From: DATDYW01 sp044375695 | GTDB lineage: Bacteria > Patescibacteriota > Minisyncoccia > Phycocordibacterales > JAACPR01 | Direction of reading: 5' to 3' | Length of the DNA stretch: 9,792 nucleotides | Assembly: GCA_044375695.1 (NCBI GenBank) | Contig: JBILMG010000027.1 | Span: 1-9,792 of the forward strand | Part shown: positions 1 to 5,230 of the stretch, in pieces | Layout of the letters: every line of letters starts with the position of its first letter | How positions within the stretch are numbered: position 1 is the first letter of the stretch | The notes under the pieces: generated by a model | Told to the model about the DNA's origin: nothing | What the model saw: the letters and a program-made list of their open reading frames with translations, nothing else | The model's database searches: none | Program-made: the position numbers and the translations under genes

Positions 1-65
1 GTCGTCTAACGGTAGGACAGCGGCCTTTGAAGCCGTGAATCTTGGTTCGATTCCAAGCCCGGCAA
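1..65 (+). tRNA. tRNA-Gln (anticodon TTG), 5' end cut by window edge
   Basis: The D-arm (GTCT/GGAC), anticodon arm and T-arm fold cleanly. The anticodon stem GCGGC/GCCGT closes the loop CTTTGAA, giving anticodon TTG (reads CAA, Gln). The T-arm is CTTGG-TTCGATT-CCAAG. The 3' acceptor strand CCCGGCA (58-64) is followed by discriminator A65. The 5' acceptor strand, predicted TGCCGGG, lies almost entirely before base 1. No CCA is encoded (next bases CTG), so it must be added enzymatically. The T-loop and acceptor sequence recurs twice downstream; see the repeat entries. Confidence 0.9.
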
Positions 66-76
66 CTGTGCGCACA
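48..76 (+). repeat. Direct repeat copy 1, tRNA-Gln 3' end
   Basis: These 29 bases run from the T-loop through the acceptor end plus 11 bases of 3' flank. They recur exactly at 279-307, 231 bases downstream. A tRNA 3' end duplicated in direct orientation is the usual shape of an integrase attachment site, but no integrase is visible in the window. Confidence 0.85.
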
Positions 77-117
77 AGATTGCTGCCCGCGCCGCTAGGC
101 GCGGGCAGCAATCTTTT
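76..117 (+). terminator. Strong hairpin terminator after tRNA-Gln
   Basis: A perfect 18-bp stem (76-93 with 98-115) closes a GCTA loop and runs into TTTT. It starts 11 bases after the tRNA discriminator base. The U-tract is short, but the stem is unusually strong. It also forms the inner part of a larger inverted structure spanning 45-149. Confidence 0.8.
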
Positions 118-121
118 ATGG

Positions 122-149
122 GCGCACGTTGCCGGGCGTGGAATCGAAC
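122..149 (-). repeat. Inverted copy of tRNA-Gln 3' end
   Basis: The reverse complement of this stretch matches 45-73 with one substitution and one missing base. It lies on the other side of the 76-115 hairpin, so 45-149 is one long imperfect palindrome centred near base 96. It does not make a tRNA: the T-stem is broken and no 5' acceptor partner is found. Confidence 0.75.
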
Positions 150-222
150 GGCCGCAGCCGACCCGGAGGGTCTGGTTCCGTCCGAAGGAACCGGCGGCGA
201 GGCGGGCCCGCGAGCACTTTGG

Positions 223-260
223 CTTTTGGAATTCGTTCGAAAATTAGAGAATTCCAAAAG
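223..260. repeat. 12-bp perfect inverted repeat (CTTTTGGAATTC)
   Basis: The arms 223-234 and 249-260 are perfect complements separated by 14 AT-rich bases. There is no U-tract on either side, so it is a weak terminator candidate. It could be a protein-binding site or part of the rearranged spacer. The rest of 150-340 shows a small GGTTCC/GGAACC hairpin (174-192), the displaced tRNA copy and no convincing gene. Confidence 0.6.
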
Positions 261-278
261 ACTTAGTGACTCGTGGGG

Positions 279-307
279 CGATTCCAAGCCCGGCAACTGT
301 GCGCACA
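279..307 (+). repeat. Direct repeat copy 2, displaced tRNA-Gln 3' end
   Basis: Identical over 29 bases to 48-76. Identity stops abruptly on both sides (base 278 G against T47, base 308 G against A77). The D-arm and anticodon arm are absent upstream, so this is a fragment and not a second tRNA gene. It could be an att-like scar or the remains of a tandem duplication. Confidence 0.8.
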
Positions 308-325
308 GTGCTGGCCTGAGTTTTT

Positions 326-363
326 GAAACCCGAAAAAGAAAATCCGGCGCATGCGTGCGCCG
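326..363 (-). terminator. Terminator of the Gfo/Idh-type gene
   Basis: On the minus strand, 8-bp arms (CCGGCGCA/TGCGCCGG) are followed by a U-rich run ATTTTCTTTTT. It starts about 14 bases after the TGA stop of the minus-strand gene. Its position directly after the stop also argues that the TGA is a true stop. Confidence 0.85.
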
Positions 364-376
364 GAGGTCGGTCGTT

Positions 377-1438
377 TCAGGGGAACGATTCGCTGTCGAG
401 AAGCGTGGCCGCGCCCGCGCCGTTGAACAGGGCAGTCCAGGAGTCGATCCAGGGGAACGATCCGTGGTCGAGGAGCGTAGCCGCGCTCCCGTTGTTGAAC
501 AGAATGGTCCAGGGGTCGATGTAGGTTCCGACCTGCCCCATGGCGGCGCCAACAACGTTCGCGTTCAGGTCTCGGAACATGGTCGCGTAGCTTTTCGGGG
601 CAAGGCTAAGGGTGTTGCCCGTGCGATCTTCGGTCAGGGTGCCGGTATTGAGGTTGAGCGTCATGGAGCCCCTGGTGCCTACCAGGCGGATAACCTCGAC
701 GTACTCCTCCTCTTCGAGGTGGCGGTAGCCGCAGAACTGGAAGTCGATAGGCGCGTCGCCGGCGGTGGTGCCGCGCGCGATGTAGCTAAGCTCTCCGTCC
801 CTGACTACCTCGCCGCGGAAATCTTTAACCCCGCCGCCAAACAGGAAGCGGAGCAAATCGATTTCGTGGCTGAAGTGATCCGACATGAGCGAGGCGTGGA
901 GATTGGTCTTGCTGGGTTTGTGGTACCAGAAGCCGAACTCGAAGCGCTCAATTTTGCCGACGATTTGGAAGAGGGGAAGGGTTCCCCGCTGAGGGTCGTC
1001 GATCATCTGTTTCAGCGCCAGTATCGGCGGGTCGAATCGCCGCGGGTGGCAGGTTGAAAGCAAGAGCTTTTCCTGCGCGGCGAGGGTGATGATTTCGACG
1101 AGGTGCGGCATGTCTTCGCGGTGGACGCCCACCGGCTTTTCGCACATGACGTGCTTTCCGGCGGCGATGCACGCGCGAAGGGTGGGCAGGTGGAATTTGT
1201 CGGGGGAGCCGACGAATACCATGTCGACGTCGGGGCTCGTCACCAGATCTTCTTCTGGCAGCCAGACGGCGCCGGCTTTCTCCAGAACGTTGCGCCCTTC
1301 GGCTGATTGCTTGCTGGGGTCGTGCCAGGCGGTCAGCTGTACCCGAGGGTCCCGGACGAGGTAGTCCAGGTGCCCCCTGGTCATGTGTTCGCCGGCTCCG
1401 ATTACTCCAATTCTTATTGAGGGGTTTGTAGGGTCCAT
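377..1438 (-). CDS. Gfo/Idh/MocA-family NAD(P)-dependent oxidoreductase
   Basis: The family catalyses NAD(P)-linked oxidation or reduction, mostly of sugars and sugar derivatives; the substrate cannot be told here. The N-terminal Rossmann fold has GVIGAGEH at residues 11-18. The family's EKP motif (CEKPVG) is at about 99-104, and the conserved HEID helix is at 191-194 in the C-terminal domain. The start is uncertain: ATG at 1438 (353 aa) is chosen because it leads straight into IRIGVIGAG, while an upstream ATG at 1456 adds MVIKFC. No Shine-Dalgarno precedes either. The gene is alone on its strand, divergent from NAD kinase, with its own terminator. Oddity: the last 48 codons are two copies of a 24-codon unit, and the stop falls where the first copy has Trp. 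Confidence 0.9.
   Translation of the reverse strand: MDPTNPSIRIGVIGAGEHMTRGHLDYLVRDPRVQLTAWHDPSKQSAEGRNVLEKAGAVWLPEEDLVTSPDVDMVFVGSPDKFHLPTLRACIAAGKHVMCEKPVGVHREDMPHLVEIITLAAQEKLLLSTCHPRRFDPPILALKQMIDDPQRGTLPLFQIVGKIERFEFGFWYHKPSKTNLHASLMSDHFSHEIDLLRFLFGGGVKDFRGEVVRDGELSYIARGTTAGDAPIDFQFCGYRHLEEEEYVEVIRLVGTRGSMTLNLNTGTLTEDRTGNTLSLAPKSYATMFRDLNANVVGAAMGQVGTYIDPWTILFNNGSAATLLDHGSFPWIDSWTALFNGAGAATLLDSESFP
379..522 (-). repeat. 72-bp in-frame tandem duplication at the 3' end of the oxidoreductase gene
   Basis: Units 379-450 and 451-522 share the run AGGGGAACGATYCG and align along their length with scattered substitutions. The encoded repeats are DPWTILFNNGSAATLLDHG... and DSWTALFNGAGAATLLDSE.... 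Most changes keep the protein similar. The stop TGA (377-379) of the outer unit corresponds to TGG (Trp) at 449-451 of the inner unit. Confidence 0.85.
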
Positions 1439-1439
1439 A

Positions 1440-1484
1440 CAAAATTTAATTACCATATTTTTTTAAAAAAGTAAAACCTAGGGC
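1440..1484 (-). promoter_or_regulatory. AT-rich island, possible promoter of the oxidoreductase
   Basis: This nearly all-AT stretch in a GC-rich window lies directly before the minus-strand start. On the minus strand TTTACT could act as a -35 box, with TAATTA or TAAATT as poor -10 boxes about 17-19 bases downstream. The boxes are weak, so the call rests mainly on position and composition. Confidence 0.35.
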
Positions 1485-1513
1485 CGCGTCGTTTGTGCGC
1501 GCTGTGCCCCGGG

Positions 1514-1521
1514 TGTAGGTT
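1514..1521 (+). promoter_or_regulatory. Possible extended -10 box for NAD kinase
   Basis: TG followed by TAGGTT lies 8 bases before the ATG of NAD kinase, where no clear Shine-Dalgarno is seen. If used, transcription would start at or next to the start codon. The hexamer is a weak match on its own; the case rests on the same arrangement upstream of other genes here. Confidence 0.3.
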
Positions 1522-1529
1522 CCGAATAC

Positions 1530-2417
1530 ATGGACAAGAAAACCACCAAAGCGCGCGGCGCGAGCCCTAAAAACTTCATCGACGGCAAGCACACCTACGT
1601 CTTCTTCCGCCCGGACAACGCGGCCGCGGCCAAGTGGGCGCCGCGCGTCTCGGCCTGGCTCGCCAAGAACGGCGCCAAGGTGGCCAAGAGCGGCGCGCAG
1701 GCCGACCTCGTCTTCGCCCTCGGCGGCGACGGCACCATCCTCGAGGCGGCACGCGCCTACGGGCAGAACGGCGCCTCGATCGTCGGCCTCAACATGGGCA
1801 CGGTGGGCTTTCTAGCGGCCGTGCGCGAGCCGAAGAACTTTCTCTCGGGTCTGGCGCGGCTCGCCGGTGGCAAGGGACGCTTCATCGAGCGCATGGCGGC
1901 TACGGCCACGGTCGTGCGCGATGGCCAGCCGGTCTTCTCGGCGAACGCGCTCAACGAAATCGCCGTGCAGCACCTCCTCGGCGTCGTCGAGCTCGACGTC
2001 TCCATCGACGGTCACCCGGTGCAGTCGGTGCGCGGCAACGGCTTTCTGGTGGCGACCGCTACCGGCTCGACCGCCTACAACCTCTCGGCGCACGGGCCGA
2101 TCGTCGCGCCGGAAATTCGCTGCCTGGTCCTCACCGAGCTCCTCGACCACAGCATCCCGAGCCCCAGCGTCATCGTGCCGCCCTCGCACGAGGTGGAGCT
2201 GCGCGTGCGCGGCTTTCGCGAGCACCGGCTCCTCGCCAAAGCGGGCGGCGATACCGGCCCCATCGACGTCATCATGACGGCCGACGGCGACCAAATTTTT
2301 CCGCTGCGCCGCGGCGACCTCGTCCGCGTAACGGCGGCGCCGCAGAGCGTCACCTTCGTGGAGCTCGAGCCGCACTACTTCTTCAAGAGCCTCAGCGAGA
2401 AGTTCCGCTTCCGCTAG
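1530..2417 (+). CDS. nadK: NAD kinase (ATP-NAD kinase)
   Basis: It phosphorylates the 2' hydroxyl of NAD to make NADP, the cytosolic source of the cell's NADP(H). The diagnostic GGDGT motif is at residues 65-69 (LVFALGGDGTILEAAR) and binds the nucleotide phosphates. NE of ALNEIAV is at 142-143, and the glycine-rich TGSTAYNLSAHGP block is at 178-190. NMGTVGFLA (88-96) takes the place of the usual G-x-LGFL segment. The length of 295 aa is normal for the family. A polar Lys-rich lead of about 20 residues precedes the first beta strand. The ATG at 1530 is the first in frame and has at most a weak AGG upstream. The gene stands alone, with 77 bases before the next plus-strand gene. Confidence 0.95.
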   Translation: MDKKTTKARGASPKNFIDGKHTYVFFRPDNAAAAKWAPRVSAWLAKNGAKVAKSGAQADLVFALGGDGTILEAARAYGQNGASIVGLNMGTVGFLAAVREPKNFLSGLARLAGGKGRFIERMAATATVVRDGQPVFSANALNEIAVQHLLGVVELDVSIDGHPVQSVRGNGFLVATATGSTAYNLSAHGPIVAPEIRCLVLTELLDHSIPSPSVIVPPSHEVELRVRGFREHRLLAKAGGDTGPIDVIMTADGDQIFPLRRGDLVRVTAAPQSVTFVELEPHYFFKSLSEKFRFR

Positions 2418-2443
2418 CCGCGCGCTTTCGGTTTTTGCGCTCG

Positions 2444-2464
2444 CTCGCGCCGCGTCGGCGCGAG
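2444..2464. other. GC-rich hairpin between NAD kinase and the secreted protein gene
   Basis: An 8-bp perfect stem CTCGCGCC/GGCGCGAG closes a GCGTC loop. No T-run follows, so it is not a convincing intrinsic terminator. It sits just upstream of the likely promoter of the next gene. Confidence 0.45.
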
Positions 2465-2467
2465 TAA

Positions 2468-2473
2468 TAGAAT
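2468..2473 (+). promoter_or_regulatory. Possible -10 box (TAGAAT) before the secreted protein gene
   Basis: TAGAAT matches TATAAT at five of six positions and lies 21 bases upstream of the ATG at 2495. No good -35 box is seen because the GC hairpin occupies that position. Confidence 0.35.
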
Positions 2474-2494
2474 TCACCCGTTAACAAAAACGAC

Positions 2495-3232
2495 ATGCAG
2501 AAATTTTCCATCATCGCTCTGGCTATCGGCGTCCTCGCGCTCGCGGCTCTGGTCGGCTACCGGGAAAACTCGCTCACGATTCGCGACCGGTGGCCGGTTG
2601 TCGCCTGCACGATGGAGGCCAAGATTTGCCCAGACGGCACGGCGGTCGGACGCCAGGGGCCCAACTGCGAATTTACGCCGTGCCCGCAGCCGAAACCGAC
2701 GGCGCCCAAAGACCCCGCCTGCGACGGCGAGGCCAACGAGTACTACTCGCTAGGCTTCGGCGTAGAGCACCGCTACGAAGGGAAAATTGCGCCGGGCAAG
2801 CCGGTTTCGGTGACGCTCTCGTGTGACCACCTCCGGCTAACCATCTCCGGCGCCGTCTCTCAGGTGATCACGGCCGAGGGCGACATGAACGAGGGCGCTT
2901 TCGGGGAGCTCGCCGACCTTTCCTCGGGCTCGCTGGTTGTTTCCCTGGAGGACGACTACAACTTCGACGGATACAGCGACCTTTCGAGCATCGTGAGCAA
3001 CGGGCAGGGGATGAGCGCCGTCGACACGTTCGTGGTCTTCCTCTACGACCCGGCCGCGAAGCGGTTCGCCTACAGCCAGCCGCTCTCCGCGATCGAGAAT
3101 CTCTGGCCAGATCCAGAGACGCAGACGATTCGGCAAGAGTTCTGCTACTTCGAATCCGAGAAAATTGACCTAACCTGCGAGCGGGCGGAGTACCGCTGGC
3201 TCGATGGGCGCCTGGTCGAGATTGTCGGCTAG
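2495..3232 (+). CDS. Secreted protein with CPR-type CTMEAKICPDG Cys motif
   Basis: Function unknown. Residues 1-22 form a signal peptide or membrane anchor (MQKFSIIALAIGVLALAALV). Next comes a four-Cys segment, CTMEAKICPDG...GPNCEFTPC (C38, C45, C58, C63), which resembles a Kazal-like or disulfide-bonded cap and, from memory, is common in exported proteins of Patescibacteria. The remainder (about 75-245) includes DYNFDGYSDL (154-163), an Asp-rich loop like those in FG-GAP or XAC2610-type Ca-binding beta proteins, plus further Cys at 76 and 110 and near the C-terminus, consistent with an extracytoplasmic location. It lies directly upstream of lemA with a gap of 32 bases, so co-expression is possible. 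Confidence 0.75.
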   Translation: MQKFSIIALAIGVLALAALVGYRENSLTIRDRWPVVACTMEAKICPDGTAVGRQGPNCEFTPCPQPKPTAPKDPACDGEANEYYSLGFGVEHRYEGKIAPGKPVSVTLSCDHLRLTISGAVSQVITAEGDMNEGAFGELADLSSGSLVVSLEDDYNFDGYSDLSSIVSNGQGMSAVDTFVVFLYDPAAKRFAYSQPLSAIENLWPDPETQTIRQEFCYFESEKIDLTCERAEYRWLDGRLVEIVG

Positions 3233-3235
3233 GGG

Positions 3236-3243
3236 TGTACAAT
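3236..3243 (+). promoter_or_regulatory. Possible -10 box (TGTACAAT) before lemA
   Basis: TACAAT matches the -10 consensus at five of six positions and follows a TG. It lies 21 bases upstream of the lemA ATG, just after the stop of the preceding gene. It may allow lemA and the TPM gene to be transcribed apart from the gene before them. Confidence 0.4.
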
Positions 3244-3264
3244 TCGCCGGCTAACCTCTCAACC

Positions 3265-3816
3265 ATGAAGAAAACCTGGATTATCGTTCTGGCGGTCGCC
3301 GCTGTCCTCGTCCTCTGGATCTTGGGCTCCTACAACGGGCTCGTCACCGCGAAGACCGCGGTCGAGACCCAGTGGGCGCAGGTGGAAACCCAGTACCAGC
3401 GCCGCTTTGACCTCGTGCCGCAGCTCGTCGAGGCAACCAAGGGCGTCATGGCCCAGGAGCGCGCCGTCTTTACCGCGCTCGCCGAGGCTCGCACCGCCTA
3501 CGCCGGCAATCCGACCGCCGAGACCGCCGGCCAGTTCGAGGGCGCGCTCTCGCGGCTGCTCGCCATCGTCGAGAACTACCCGCAGCTGAAATCTTCCGAG
3601 ACCGTCTCGACCCTAATGGCGCAGCTCGAGGGAACCGAGAACCGCGTCTCGACCGAGCGCGGCCGCTACAACGAGACCGTGCAGAGCTACAACCTGACCG
3701 TGCGTCGCTTCCCGGGTTCGATTGCCGCCGCAATCTTCGGGTTCGACGAGGAGAAGCCGTTCGCCGCGATGTCCGGCGCCGAGAATGCTCCCAAGGTTGA
3801 CCTCAAGCTGGAGTAG
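3265..3816 (+). CDS. lemA: LemA family membrane protein
   Basis: LemA proteins are anchored by one N-terminal helix and carry a long helical-bundle domain; their biochemical role is not settled. Residues 4-22 (TWIIVLAVAAVLVLWILGS) form the membrane segment. The family signature YNGLVTAKTAVETQWAQVETQYQRRFDLVPQLVE follows, with YNETVQSYN and the FP.....IFGF segment near the C-terminus. The length of 183 aa is typical. The start is set at ATG 3265, since an earlier in-frame ATG at 3235 adds only a poor non-hydrophobic lead. The 3' end overlaps the next gene by 32 bases in another frame, the classic LemA plus TPM pairing. Confidence 0.93.
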   Translation: MKKTWIIVLAVAAVLVLWILGSYNGLVTAKTAVETQWAQVETQYQRRFDLVPQLVEATKGVMAQERAVFTALAEARTAYAGNPTAETAGQFEGALSRLLAIVENYPQLKSSETVSTLMAQLEGTENRVSTERGRYNETVQSYNLTVRRFPGSIAAAIFGFDEEKPFAAMSGAENAPKVDLKLE

Positions 3817-4669
3817 CGCGCTCGCGCTCGCGCTGTGCCTACTGGCCGCGCCCGCTACCGCGGGCGCGGCCTTGGAGCTCCCGCCGCGTCCCGCCGGGCC
3901 AATCAGCGACCTCGCCAACGTCATTGACGACGCGGCCGAGGCGACGCTCGACGCTGACCTGCGCGCCTACTACCAGCAGACCGGCAACTCGGTAGTCGTC
4001 GCGACCGTGCCGACGCTCCAGGGCGAGGTTGCCTCGGTTTACGCGACCAAGCTCTTTAGCGCCTGGGGCATCGGCGACGCGGCCAAAGACACGGGCGTCC
4101 TGCTCCTGGTCTCGCCGTTCGGCGGCGAGGGCGAGCGCGACGTCTGGATTGAGGTCGGCTACGGCCTCGAGGGCGACTTACCCGATGCCGAAGTTTCCTG
4201 GATCGTGAACCGCACGCTCATCCCCGCCTACCAGTCGGGCGACGTTTCGGGAGGCACGGTCGCGGGCGCGCGCGAGATCGTGAAGGCTATCGGCGACGTC
4301 TCGTACGCGCCCGCCGGAAGCGGCCTGCAGGTATCGGACGATGTTTGGATGTTTGGCCTGTGGGGCCTCGTGATTCTCGTCTCGCACTTCGCGCGAACCA
4401 AGCGTAAGTGGGACGCGCCGCTCGTCGGCGCCGTCGTTGGCGGCGTTGCCGGCTGGCTCTTGGCTGGCGCGCTTGTCGCCGCGGCGGTGGCGCTGTTCGC
4501 CGCGCTCGTGGGCCTCTTCTTCGAATTCATGCCGAAAGGTCGCGGCGGCCGCGGGGGAGGATTCTTCGGGGGCGGTGGCGGTTTTGGCGGCGGGGGAGGA
4601 GGCTCCTCCTCTTTTGGCGGCTTCGGCGGCGGCTCGTCTGGCGGTGGCGGCGGCGGCGGCCGTTGGTAG
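3785..4669 (+). CDS. TPM-domain (YgcG-like) membrane protein with Gly-rich tail
   Basis: The architecture is the usual one for LemA-linked TPM (TLP18.3/Psb32/MOLO-1) proteins. Residues 1-27 are a signal peptide (SALALALCLLAAPATAGA). The TPM domain spans roughly 35-160 and starts with ISDLANVID; it includes NSVVVATVPTL, FSAWGIGDAAKDTGVLLL and DVWIEVGYGLEG. Hydrophobic segments follow (DVWMFGLWGLVILVSHFA, then a long APLVGAVVGGVAGWLL... stretch). The end is a low-complexity Gly/Ser/Phe tail finishing in GRW. The start ATG 3785 lies inside lemA and gives a proper signal peptide; the longer in-frame reading from 3722 gives an Arg-rich lead that is only the lemA shadow. The overlap suggests translational coupling. 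Function is unknown; a membrane or envelope role is inferred. Product length is 294 aa. Confidence 0.88.
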   Translation: MLPRLTSSWSSALALALCLLAAPATAGAALELPPRPAGPISDLANVIDDAAEATLDADLRAYYQQTGNSVVVATVPTLQGEVASVYATKLFSAWGIGDAAKDTGVLLLVSPFGGEGERDVWIEVGYGLEGDLPDAEVSWIVNRTLIPAYQSGDVSGGTVAGAREIVKAIGDVSYAPAGSGLQVSDDVWMFGLWGLVILVSHFARTKRKWDAPLVGAVVGGVAGWLLAGALVAAAVALFAALVGLFFEFMPKGRGGRGGGFFGGGGGFGGGGGGSSSFGGFGGGSSGGGGGGGRW

Positions 4670-4685
4670 CGGTTTTTCCCAATAT

Positions 4686-4713
4686 TTGACAAAATACAAG
4701 TATAATGTATACT
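4686..4713 (+). promoter_or_regulatory. Strong sigma70-type promoter P1 for small RNA A
   Basis: Consensus TTGACA at 4686-4691, a 16-base spacer, then TATACT at 4708-4713. The expected start is near 4720. It is one of only two near-consensus promoters in the window and begins 17 bases after the TPM gene stop. No start codon with a ribosome-binding site and a sensible reading frame follows. Confidence 0.75.
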
Positions 4714-4717
4714 TGTA
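4695..4717. promoter_or_regulatory. Operator-like palindrome over P1
   Basis: Perfect 10-bp arms (TACAAGTATA/TATACTTGTA) sit around a 3-base centre, ATG. The right arm contains the whole -10 box and the left arm fills most of the spacer, so a bound dimer would block P1. Which protein might bind is unknown; no repressor gene is adjacent. Confidence 0.6.
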
Positions 4718-4771
4718 ATCGTCAGTGTTCCTGAGTTGTTGTGTTGGCTCGCCCTCGTCTAGGGCGGGTTG

Positions 4772-4825
4772 GGGAGGAGGACGGCCCGTTTGCCCGCATG
4801 GCCGCCTCCTCCCTCTTTGTTTTTC
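4772..4825 (+). terminator. Hairpin with T-tract inside small RNA A locus
   Basis: The stem 4772-4786 / 4800-4813 has one bulged A (4781) and a 13-base loop. CTCTTTGTTTTTC follows. It can end small RNA A at about 105 nt, or be an internal domain with the next hairpin as the true terminator. Confidence 0.6.
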
Positions 4826-4828
4826 ACG

Positions 4829-4862
4829 AAGCCCGCGCCGTTCCGGCGCGGGCTTTGATTTT
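4829..4862 (+). terminator. Intrinsic terminator of small RNA A
   Basis: A perfect 12-bp stem (4829-4840 with 4844-4855) closes a TTC loop and is followed by TTTGATTTT. It isolates the P1 transcript from P2, which begins 19 bases later. Confidence 0.8.
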
Positions 4863-4880
4863 GCGGCTTCCGCCAAAGTA

Positions 4881-4909
4881 TTGACTTTTATTTTTAATAG
4901 ATGTATACT
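4881..4909 (+). promoter_or_regulatory. Strong sigma70-type promoter P2 for small RNA B
   Basis: TTGACT at 4881-4886, an AT-rich 17-base spacer, then TATACT at 4904-4909, the same -10 as P1. The predicted start is near 4916. The ideal spacing and box quality stand out from the weak, TGn-type boxes in front of protein genes here, as expected for an abundant stable RNA. Confidence 0.8.
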
Positions 4910-4915
4910 GTGTAA

Positions 4916-5230
4916 GCAAAAGTTCATTTCGAACTGAACGAAGCAGCAGCGGGCAGCCTCCTCGGCTGACCCACGCTCCAAGAGAGTATCCTCGGATTTG
5001 TCTCGACGCGCTCTGCGTCAGGACTTACGAAGCTCGTCGATGGTTAAAGCCTGTTTTCGGTAGGCCACCGAATAGGGTTAAAAGCGTCCATTGCGGATGC
5101 GGATCTGTCTGGGGTGCCGACGCACCGTTCGAGCGTCGCGGCACCCCCGAAGGGTCAAGGTCTGATCGCTGAGGCGACAGAAAAAGAGGATGGAGCCGGC
5201 GCATTCGCGCCGGCTCCTATTCTTTTTATT
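4916..5230 (+). ncRNA. Small RNA candidate B (about 310 nt, highly structured)
   Basis: It is bounded by promoter P2 and an intrinsic terminator, with no good reading frame. Visible helices are 4951-4972 (GGGCAGCC/GGCTGACCC, one bulge), 5005-5019 (GACGC/GCGTC), 5111-5147 (9 pairs, a two-base bulge and 4 more pairs around ACCGTTCGA), 5162-5180 (CTG/CAG plus TCGC/GCGA) and the terminator. Between them are purine-rich single-stranded runs such as GGTTAAAGC and GGGTTAAAAGCG. Length and expression signals would suit RNase P RNA, tmRNA or another housekeeping RNA. I do not find the RNase P GAGGAAAGTCC block, a tmRNA tag or tRNA-like ends, or the SRP GGAAGCAGCC loop, so no class is given. A leader of the next gene is the main alternative. 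Confidence 0.6.
5192..5230 (+). terminator. Intrinsic terminator of small RNA B
   Basis: A perfect 11-bp stem GGAGCCGGCGC/GCGCCGGCTCC with loop ATTC (5192-5217) is followed by TATTCTTTTTATT. It lies 45 bases before the next start codon. Confidence 0.85.

Larger units (their letters stand above)
4720..4862 (+). ncRNA. Small RNA candidate A (about 105-140 nt)
   Basis: Class unknown. The inferred transcript runs from P1 through three stable hairpins: 4750-4766 (CGCCCT/AGGGCG), 4772-4813 (14 pairs with one bulged A, followed by a T-rich run to 4825), and the terminator at 4829-4855. The 3' end would be near 4825 or near 4862. No open frame with a ribosome-binding site is present. I see no SRP RNA, tmRNA, RNase P RNA or 6S hallmark sequence. 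It could instead be an untranslated leader that terminates before anything is translated. Confidence 0.5.

Noticed and set aside
118..222. Second tRNA on the minus strand
   Set aside because: Only the T-loop and acceptor 3' sequence is present; the T-stem does not pair and no anticodon arm or 5' acceptor strand is found.
6..353. Minus-strand open frame of 115 codons with two CAQLPGLES segments
   Set aside because: It is the antisense of tRNA-Gln and of its displaced copy; the repeated peptide is the tRNA repeat itself. Frames of this kind are well-known false genes.
377..379. Reading the TGA as Trp or Gly, as in recoded CPR lineages
   Set aside because: Although the paired repeat unit has TGG here, a terminator hairpin starts about 14 bases after the TGA and the downstream frame would run into it. 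Other genes here use TAA and TAG as well as TGA in normal positions.
356..1057. Plus-strand open frame of 233 codons opposite the oxidoreductase
   Set aside because: It lies antisense to a gene with clear family motifs; long opposite frames are common at this GC content and the translation shows no domain.
3722..3784. Longer start for the TPM protein
   Set aside because: The extra 21 residues are Arg/Ser/Pro-rich and lie within lemA in another frame; ATG 3785 gives a standard signal peptide.
4542..4669. Gly-rich repeat as a mobile or satellite repeat
   Set aside because: It is the normal low-complexity Gly/Ser tail of TPM/YgcG-type proteins, ending in GRW.
4178..4981. Minus-strand open frame of 267 codons across the TPM gene end and the small-RNA region
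   Set aside because: It is low-complexity Ala/Glu/Arg, antisense to the TPM gene, and runs through both strong promoters and two terminators.
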